A stretch of DNA of 64,000 nt, taken from NCBI GenBank assembly GCA_026075535.2, contig AP026541.1, positions 2,728,001-2,792,000 on the forward strand, given 5' to 3'. This DNA comes from Tricholoma matsutake. Lineage: Eukaryota; Basidiomycota; Agaricomycetes; Agaricales; Tricholomataceae. Made by a program: the position numbers and the translations under genes. Below are positions 56,722 through 64,000 of the stretch, piece after piece. Numbering within the stretch: position 1 is the stretch's first letter; every line of letters begins with the position of its first letter. The notes under the pieces are model-generated. The model did not search any database. It was not told where the DNA came from and worked only from the letters and a program-made list of their open reading frames with translations.

Positions 56722-58659
56722 GTGATTACAAACATATCAGGATTAATGTGACTATTCACCCAAAAACTCGTTGCCTTCTGCAGTACATTGTCAGTTGTCC
56801 AAGTGCGATCCAAAACTCTACCAGCTTTTCCCATCAAATGACACCCTCAAACAAAACGATCCACTGAAACAATCTCAGCATTGGGATGACGATGGCACGT
56901 GGATCATCGAACCACATACATGCCAGTAACATGATCAGGCACACCGAGAGGAGAGAACCATTCGATGTAAGCCAATGGACAGGCATGCACACCAAATTGT
57001 GGAGGAAGGTTGAAAATAACACGAACTTGGGCAACATGGAGACCTGTGGATATGATTGATAAGGATTAGTAGCTGTTGGTTAGATGGTGTTCAACTTTTT
57101 GAAGACTCACCCTCTAGCGACAAAGAAGGCCTGTAAGAAGCAGGGTTTTTGACCACAAATACCATATCAAAATGTGCTATGATGCCAGGTCGCCAACCTT
57201 GACGCTCGCGGGCTGGAGTTGTTCATATGCGTTCAATGATCGGGTTTGCGCTTATATATCGATTGGGTGGCAGGATAAGTGAGATTTGTTTATAAACACT
57301 GAAGCGGTCATACTTCAATGGTATTGGTGCATTGGAGGTGTGTTTCTGGATGAAGCTAGTGAAAACCTGTAAAAAATCGGAGACAAGATGGTGAGTTTCG
57401 ATGTGATTGATAGAAACATTGGAAAATGGCGGTTTCTTAGCAACTCGCCAGTGTTTCGAAGGTAGGACTGCCATCCGTTTCACAGTGGCAGACTGGGAGA
57501 CTAAGTCCTTGAGATCTTCAACCTCTGACATATCCTGTTCAGAACCATCGTTGGTAAGATCTGGTCGAGGAGGACACCATGTGAGATAAGCCACACGGAG
57601 GAAGATTGCTTCTTGACGTTGAAGCCAGATTGCCATCTGCTCCAGGAAATCATGTTTGTTACTTGCACAATAGCCCTCCTTCGCGAAGTCGATATGGAGT
57701 CATTCAGGTAACTCGGTGTTGTATCCATCAGCGCTGCCAAGAGAGCGGATTGCATCGATGTAATGCTGGATGTTGTGGAGTTTGGGAATGTTGAAGTGCT
57801 CGCGTATTCCAAGCTCGATGAACACAGTTTTGTACACATGAAAGGTTTCGAGGCATCGTTGAAGGCAGGCCAGGGTTTTGGTGGTATGGGAATGGAGTTG
57901 CGAGAAATAGATGAAATCGATAATGGCACGTACAACTGTGAGAATGTCGTCGCTCACTGCACCTGCCAGCACACCAACAAAAATTCGTTGCATCTCCTTA
58001 TGCTCCCTCCCTGTCCACTGACTCACAAATGAAATTCCTTTTTTAAAGTGTCGCAAACCTGAATAGCCAGTTATAACCTTAAAATGTGCGTTGAGTTCAT
58101 CCTCCCCAATTAATGCTGTACACCATTTTACCAGGTGGTCCTTGAACACGCCCTTATGCAGCTGATGGAGTATGTCAGGTGTAAAACAGTTGAAGATATC
58201 AGTATGGGGTAGGGCCTTCCAAAATGGCTCATAAATTGGCCATAATCCTTGGTCATCGAAACTCTGGGCTGATTTCTCGTTTCTAGATTTCCTTCTCTTG
58301 TCCTGGTTCAGGAGCTTGATGGTTTCATCAGTTTCTTGCCATAAGGTCAAAACAAGATCACCACATTTCTCTGGATCCACTTTGCATTGCGGGCATCGGT
58401 TTTCTTTGCAACATGCAACCAAGCACTGTTCAGGATAGTTGGCAACATAAGCAGCCAGGATTGGGAAGATATGTCGGATTTTTGAATCAGCACAGGTCAT
58501 TTCAGCACCATGCTTCCCTGCTTCGATGAGAGGCTTCAGTATTTGGGACATGCAGTGGTGGAATAGGCGGTATCCAGCCACTGAATGCGACTTGTCATCA
58601 AAACACTCCAATTTTGTGACAGGTAAGTAACCCACAAGGACAGTGGCATTCGACGACAC
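56722..58659 (-). pseudogene. Plavaka-type (CACTA-related) transposase, C-terminal two thirds
   Basis: Plavaka elements are abundant in agaricomycetes. The minus-strand frame is open from an intron acceptor at about 58660 ([19 protein letters not shown]) through [78 protein letters not shown] and GFNVK-type downstream parts to IIERI at 57223. An intron (about 57043-57114) then leads to GLHVAQVRVIFNLPPQFGVH and CHLMGKAGRVLDRTWTTDN, ending near 56722. Four TGA codons interrupt it (near 57694, 57220, 56908 and 56848), all where Arg is expected. The N-terminal part is absent: it would lie right of 58660, where gypsy D begins at 58785. Confidence 0.88.
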
Positions 58660-58784
58660 CTTATGTAAAAATTACACCAGTTTCTGCAGCTATTCATGCA
58701 ATGACAAACCTGGCGCCTTTATAAGGGCAACCTAAGCCTCTAGCAAAGGGAAATCCGAAGAGAAAACTCTAAGGATCCCCTTGC

Positions 58785-59088
58785 TGATGCCCAGTATATG
58801 TGAAGACGACAAAAATCAAATATAACCTAAAAATAGAAAAAGGCGGAGATAGGCGGATCAAGGCCGCCGAATGACATCATACCAAGGGGTATGTGTCGGA
58901 AGGGGTACTCCGCCTCTAAATATAAAAGTGTCAACATATACAAACATGATAGCAAGGGAAAATTAGTAATAAAATCCGGAAAAATCATAGAAAATGAAGA
59001 ATAGAAGGAAATGAGGTGGGGAAAAATATGGGACAAACATAAAAAATAGGAAAAACACACAGGGCACCCCCCTAGTCCCCTTACATCA
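58785..59088 (-). repeat. 3' LTR of gypsy D
   Basis: Plus-strand ends TGATGCCCAG and CCCCTTACATCA form the inverted TGATG/CATCA. Length 304 bp. The left border is inferred from the inverted end and could shift by a few bases because the second LTR is outside the window. Confidence 0.7.
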
Positions 59089-59100
59089 CCCCCTCTCTAA
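59089..59100 (-). promoter_or_regulatory. Polypurine tract of gypsy D
   Basis: Minus-strand TTAGAGAGGGGG abuts the LTR start TGATGTAAGGGG and overlaps the last codons of pol. Confidence 0.75.
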
Positions 59101-62100
59101 GATGCATCGCCCTGATGCATTTGAAATCGTATACGACCAAAGTCCGTGACTTGAATGCGACGCGGTGCAGCAGTGTGCCATCGGTGGAATTCCTTGATTA
59201 ACCGAGGGGCATTTACATCAGACTCTTCGACCCATGAGTTCTCCTCATACCCATAACCCTTCCAATGTACCAAATACTGGAGTTTTCCTCGATGCAAACG
59301 GCTGTCCAAGATTGACTCGACTTCATATTGGGGTTCTCCCTCGATCACTGTAGGTGGTGGTGGTGGGTGTGAATGGCATCCCGGGAATGGATCTGGGGGA
59401 GCTGGAAGCAATTTGACAACATGGAAGACGGGATGGAGTCTGGACATGGAGGCTGGGAGGCATAGACGATAGGCATGTGTTCCAACGCACTTGACAATGG
59501 GGAAAGGTCCCAAGAAGCGATGAGCGAGTTTCTTGGATGGACGTGTAGTGGAGATGTCACTGGAGTCAAGATAAACTTGATCACCAACCTTGTACTGAGG
59601 GGTTGGGGAGTGGCGCTGGTTGTAAAATTGCGCCATGTCATCCTTCGCCTTTGCTAAGGCTGCCCTTGCCTCCTCCAAGCTATCCCTCATGCGTTCTGTG
59701 AATTCATTCACTGTCTCGATGTGTGAGGGAGTTTGGCGAGGTTCAAATCCCATGCGTGGATGTCGTCCAGTGTCTAAGAGGAAAGGGGTCTGTTGAGTGG
59801 AAGCATGGACATGGTTGTTGTACCTGAACTTGGCCAAAGGAAGGAGATCATCCCAATCGTCCTGGCGTTCATTGACAAAGAGGCGGATGTACTGCTCCAG
59901 TTCCTGGTTGACTCGCTCCGTCTGGCCATCAGTTTGTGGGTGATAAGCAGTTGAAGCGAGGAGTTTGATCCCCAGGAGTCGGTACAGCTCACGAGTGAAC
60001 TCTGCCATGAACTGAGGGCCACGATCCGAGAGGAAGGCACCAGGAAGTCCATGTAATTTCCACACATGGTGGAGGTAGAGTCGAGCGGCACCTAGGGCAC
60101 TGACAGTGGTGTGAGTGGGAATGAAGTGAGCGCATTTTCCCACTGAGTCAACTGTGCACATCACCGCATCAAACCCGTTTGACTCTGGCAATTCCACCAC
60201 AAAGTTGACGCTGACGACATCCCAACGACTCTCTGGAACAGGAAGAGGGTGTAGCTCACCAATAGGCTTGCGACGAGGGACCTTGGTGCGTAAGCAAAGG
60301 TCACAAGTGCGACAATACTGACCAATGAGCCGTGACATTTGTGGCCACCAATAGTTCCGTGAGGTGAGCTCCAAGGTCTTCCAGCGTCCGGGGTGGCCAG
60401 CAATCTGTGAGTCATGGTGTTGGGATATGATGTGCCGGCGAAGGTCTGGGTCATTGGGAACATAGATGCGATCCCTGAAATACAACAAGTCCTCCTTTTC
60501 AGCCCACTCTGCCGCACGTAAGGAAAGGGTCGATCCCTTCCTCAGTTCTTTAACAGCTCGGGCGACAACATCCTCATGTAAACCGCTACAGTTTGCGCGA
60601 CGAATGTCACGTAGAATGTCCCGCTCCTCGCCCTGGGGTACGATGCCTTCCAGTGCCCGAATGGTGAACAGGTCTGGCTGCAACAGCACAATGTTTTGGT
60701 TGTCACCGCTGCCATCCCCATGGTCTGCACGTCGGGATAGGGCATCAGTCTTCCCCATGCTGCGACCCAGACGGTGGTGCAAGGAGAAGTCGAATCTAGA
60801 TAGATACAGGGACCAACGAGCTTGACGATGGTTCAATTTCTTGGCCGTCATGAAGTACTCGAGGTTCTTGTGATCCGTCCAAATTTCCACCTTGTGTTGG
60901 GCACCCTCGAGGAAGTGTCGCCACTCCTCAAGCGCACGCATTATCGCCAACATCTCCTTGTTGTGGATCTCGTAGTTTCTCTCTACAGCACTAAGGCTTT
61001 TGGAGTAGAACGCAACAGGATGCCACTTCTGGTCCTCCGGAGACTGCTGAGACAACACAGCGCCCGTCGCAAAGTCAGAACTGTCAGCTTCTACACGAAA
61101 AGGACGCGAATCATCAGCAAAGGTAAGGATCGGAGTGGAAGTGACCATCTCCTTAAGCTTTTCGAATGCCTCCTGTTGTGCATTATCCCACCTCCATGCC
61201 TCCTTTCCTGTCAAGTCGAACAGCGGTCATGCATGATGTGAGAAATCCTTGATAAAACGCCGATAAAAATTGATGAAGCCCAGGAAAGACTGCACCTCCT
61301 TCTTGTTCGTGGGCGTCGGCCAAGCTGTGACCCCATTTACCTTGATAGGATCCATCTCCACTTGACCCTCCAAGATAATCAGGCCGAGGTACTTGATCTT
61401 GGTCCTTTTGAACTCGCATTTGTCCTGACGAAGGTAGAGTTTGTACCGTCGAAGTCGCTCTAGGACGAGGCGCGTGATGCGACGGTGCTCTTCAACCATG
61501 CGAGTGAAGATGAGGATGTCGTCCAGATAGATGCAGACAACGCCTTCGAGGATGAGGTCATGGAAGATGTCGTTCATCATGGTCTGAAAGGTGGCAGGGC
61601 TATTAGTAAGGCCAAAGAACATGACAAGCGGTTCAAAAAGACCACGGTTGGTATGAAAGGCTGCCTTCCACTCATCTCCCTCCTTTATCCTCACATTATT
61701 ATAGCCCCAATGGACATCGAGCTTGGTGAAGTATCGGGCTCCATGGAGCTGGTTTACGAGTTCAGAGATGAGGGGTAGTGGGTAACGATTTTTGACTGTG
61801 ATGTTGTTGAGTCTTCTGTAGTCTTGAACTGGTCGAAGTGAGCCATCCTTCTTCTTGACAAAGAAAAAGGGAGAGGCCATGGGTGACTTCGATGGTCGAA
61901 TACGTCCAGAGGCCAGGTGCTCGTCGATGAACTGGTCAAGCTGCCGTTGTTCTTCCGGAGAGAGAGGATAGACCTTGCAGGATGAAGGGGTTGCGCCGGG
62001 GGTGAGTTCGATCACGTGATCCCATGGCTTATGCGCAGGAAGAGAGTCGAATGACTCCTTGGAGAACACGTCTTCAAACTCATGGAGATGAGGGAGTAAG

Positions 62101-62999
62101 GAGTTAGTAGAGGATTTAGCAGCGTTGTTTTTGTGGAAGGCCTCGGCGAGGCATTGGGATATGTTCGATGTGGCACACACCTCATGCGATGAGCGAATCG
62201 CAGTGTAGAAGATCCGATCACCCTCCTCCACTTCCTCTGGGTCCTCATCATCATCATCCGAGTCTGGCATTAGATCAGGAACCCCTTCCAATTCCACTTC
62301 AGGTATAGGCAGGGGTCCAGCACGACACTTCTGAGTTCGTCGTATTGCCGCCTTCTGTCCATGACGTTCTTGCCTGGCTTCTGTGAAACACGTCCGACAG
62401 CGGGATGGACATCGGCTCATGGTAACCTCCCCGGTGCGCCAGTCGACCTCTGGGTTATGGTCTCGAAGCCATGGATATCCCAAAATCGCCTTTTGCTTTC
62501 CTAATTGAGTGACAGCAAAAAGGGCACGCTCACTATGATCTTTGTAACGGAGAACCAGGTCTGCAACCTCTCAGATGGCACCAGCTTCATTTGGGGATCC
62601 ATCCACGTTATATACAGGTATCGGATGTGAGAGTGAGCGAGTATTTAGACAATGTTGTTGTACCAGATGGGAATCGATGAAGAGACCAGTCGCACCAGAG
62701 TCCAGGAGCGCAGAGACACCGAGTATCTGTCCAGTGTCAGTCGTCTGCAGTTCAATGGCTAGGTTTAAGGAATGTGCAGAGGGAGTGGATGCCACAATAT
62801 ACTTGCGTGGTAGTTTACGCTCCCATGATTTAATTTTGGGACATGGAGTAGAAGGAGAGATGGGGAGAGCAGGTACGTCTTTAGCCAACTTCGAAGGGTC
62901 AGAGAGGGGAGCAGTCACAGAAATGGATTCATTCTCCAGGGATTCAACTGACAAGACTTCAAAGCAGTTATGGACAGGCAGTGAGGGCGTACAATTCAC
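59097..62999 (-). pseudogene. Gypsy D pol: protease, RT, RNase H, integrase, chromodomain
   Basis: Minus strand: protease LLDSGATGLFIDSH (about 62650-62700); RT FVKKKDGSLRPVQDYRRLNN, FFGLTNSPATFQTMMNDIFH and YLDDILIFT (about 61490-61520); RNase H VEADSSDFATGAVLSQ and EMLAIMRALEEWRHFLEG. The integrase has CRTCDLC, then VVSVNFVVELPE where the first catalytic Asp (normally VDF) reads Asn, then LSDRGPQFMAEF and QTDGQTERVNQELEQ. The chromodomain YEVESILDSRLHRGKLQYLV...WKGYGYEENSW precedes the end QMHQGDAS at 59097. In-frame TGA at 62571-62573 and 61227-61229 replace expected Arg codons. Otherwise the frame is open for 3.9 kb. Confidence 0.93.
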
Positions 63000-64000
63000 T
63001 CGCTGCGAATAGGAAAATCCTGCTCCTCTACAACTTCCAGCTTAACCTCCTCTGCAACTTGATCCTTCGCTTCCTCAACATCTACAAGTGCCAACAAATC
63101 TTGCAGGAGTTCGTCTCGTCCCTCGGGGGTGAGCATGCGGATATCCTGACGATGGGGACACGCTCCAGCCCTGTGTCCAGGTTCCCCACAACGGTAGCAG
63201 AGATCCAACTTACGTGCACGGCTGCGGGCTGCATCAACATCCATTGGTACCGGGACATTGACGGCTGGTGTGGGAGTTTGATGAACAGGAATGGGGTTAG
63301 GGCAGGGAAGGCTTCAATTGAAGGTGTAGGGTGTATGAGTGGTAGTTGGAGCACGGAATGCAGCATTAAATGCCACATTTGTGAGTCGGTTCTCGTCACA
63401 GAGTGAAGCAGCTTCATACCAAGCAAGGATATCATCGTCCGCTGGGCGCCCTTCCAACATCTGTGCAATCTGGTCCTGAATTTCTCGGTTGAGCCCCCAT
63501 CGGAACTTCACCACCACTGGTAACCCACTCCCATATCCTGCCATGTCCACCAAATCCTTGAACTCATCGATATAGTCGTCCACGGATCGACGTCCCTGGT
63601 GGTAAGCGGATGACTCAAGTCGTGTCACTGCTCGGTGGCGTTCATTGAGGGGGCAGAAGTGGTGTATGAACTCAGCTTGAAAGTCACCCCAAGTGGAGAA
63701 AGGTAGAGAACCGAGTTCTTTAGTTTGACGTAGGATACGGTCCACATAGAGATAGGCGTGTTCAGATTTCATGTATGTGAAGGCCCAATAAATTTTTGCA
63801 GCCTCATCGACGAATTGATGCGACTGGAGACTAATGTATAACTCACAGGAATTAAGGAATGCACGTCCCTGCGCACGTGCACCATTAAATTCGGCGGGGG
63901 GGGACGGTTTGATCTGGGCACATTCCTTAGTGGACGCATTTGGCAAAACGTCGTTGTTGGGTGCACTTGGAGTCGTAAATGGGGAACTATTGGTCGTAGG
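62996..64000 (-). pseudogene. Gypsy D gag with CCHC knuckle, N-terminus outside the window
   Basis: The frame is open at 64000 (APNNDVLPNASTKECAQIKP), so the start is not seen. The gag core contains GRAFLNSCELYISLQ, FCPLNERHRAVTRLESSAYH, RRSVDDYIDEFKDLVDMAGY and MLEGRPADDDILAWYEAAS. One TGA (63314-63316, TFN-stop-SLPC) breaks it. The knuckle CYRCGEPGHRAGAC is at about 63155-63200. Gag ends GAG TGA at 62996, and the pol frame overlaps in GTGA, which implies -1 frameshifting or re-initiation between gag and pol. Confidence 0.88.

Larger units (their letters stand above)
58785..64000 (-). mobile_element. Gypsy D: chromodomain Ty3/gypsy element, 5' end beyond the window
   Basis: The 3' LTR is 58785-59088, followed rightward by a polypurine tract and pol, then gag, which is still open at 64000. 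It is the best preserved retroelement here: gag-pol has only three in-frame TGA codons and one frame overlap. It probably inserted near or into the 5' part of the Plavaka element. Confidence 0.92.

Overview
The window is nuclear DNA of a filamentous fungus, most likely an agaricomycete basidiomycete. Genes have many introns of about 45-65 nt with GTNNGT...AG borders. The repeats are typical of mushroom-forming fungi: Ty3/gypsy chromoviruses, Plavaka-type and PIF-Harbinger transposases, Helitrons with a DUF6570-like N-terminus, and a large Tc1/mariner family. Genus cannot be fixed from the sequence alone.

Layout. Positions 1-2300 hold two LTR remnants and a foldback. Positions 2349-12533 are the gene-rich part: an MFS drug-type transporter (-), a C2H2 zinc-finger gene (-), an OPA3 mitochondrial protein (+) and a GH5_12 steryl/glucosylceramide glucosidase (-). 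Positions 12534-15312 have no gene I recognise. From 15313 to the end the window is almost entirely transposons and broken genes.

The main structure is a nested stack. A cytochrome P450 gene starts at 15313, is cut inside an intron at 15957, and resumes at 41243, running to about 43190. The 25.3 kb between is one Ty3/gypsy element ('gypsy C', 15958-41242, minus strand, about 1.2-kb LTRs, TCGC on both sides). Its integrase is split by a second, chromodomain-bearing gypsy ('gypsy B', 20985-32947). The 5' LTR of B is split by a Tc1/mariner element (28317-32560), which itself holds a solo LTR of the gypsy C family (30339-31510). Further insertions sit in C and B: two hAT-like elements with 8-bp duplications, a TA-flanked element, another LTR inside C's 3' LTR, and an array of intron-like modules. 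Gypsy C also carries, between integrase and 3' LTR, an antisense gene for a cysteine-cluster, coiled-coil protein.

To the right of the P450 lie a broken unknown gene, a nearly intact PIF-Harbinger (44833-48415) with its Myb-like partner gene, and a decayed Helitron (about 48495-55367). The Helitron's Rep domain is interrupted by a 2.0-kb hAT-like element (51495-53505) whose interior has the same module array as the one inside gypsy C. Next come a possible USP-like gene, a Plavaka transposase and a fresh-looking chromodomain gypsy ('gypsy D', 58785 to beyond the window end). Many in-frame stops are TGA where CGA (Arg) is expected, which suggests decay by CpG deamination.
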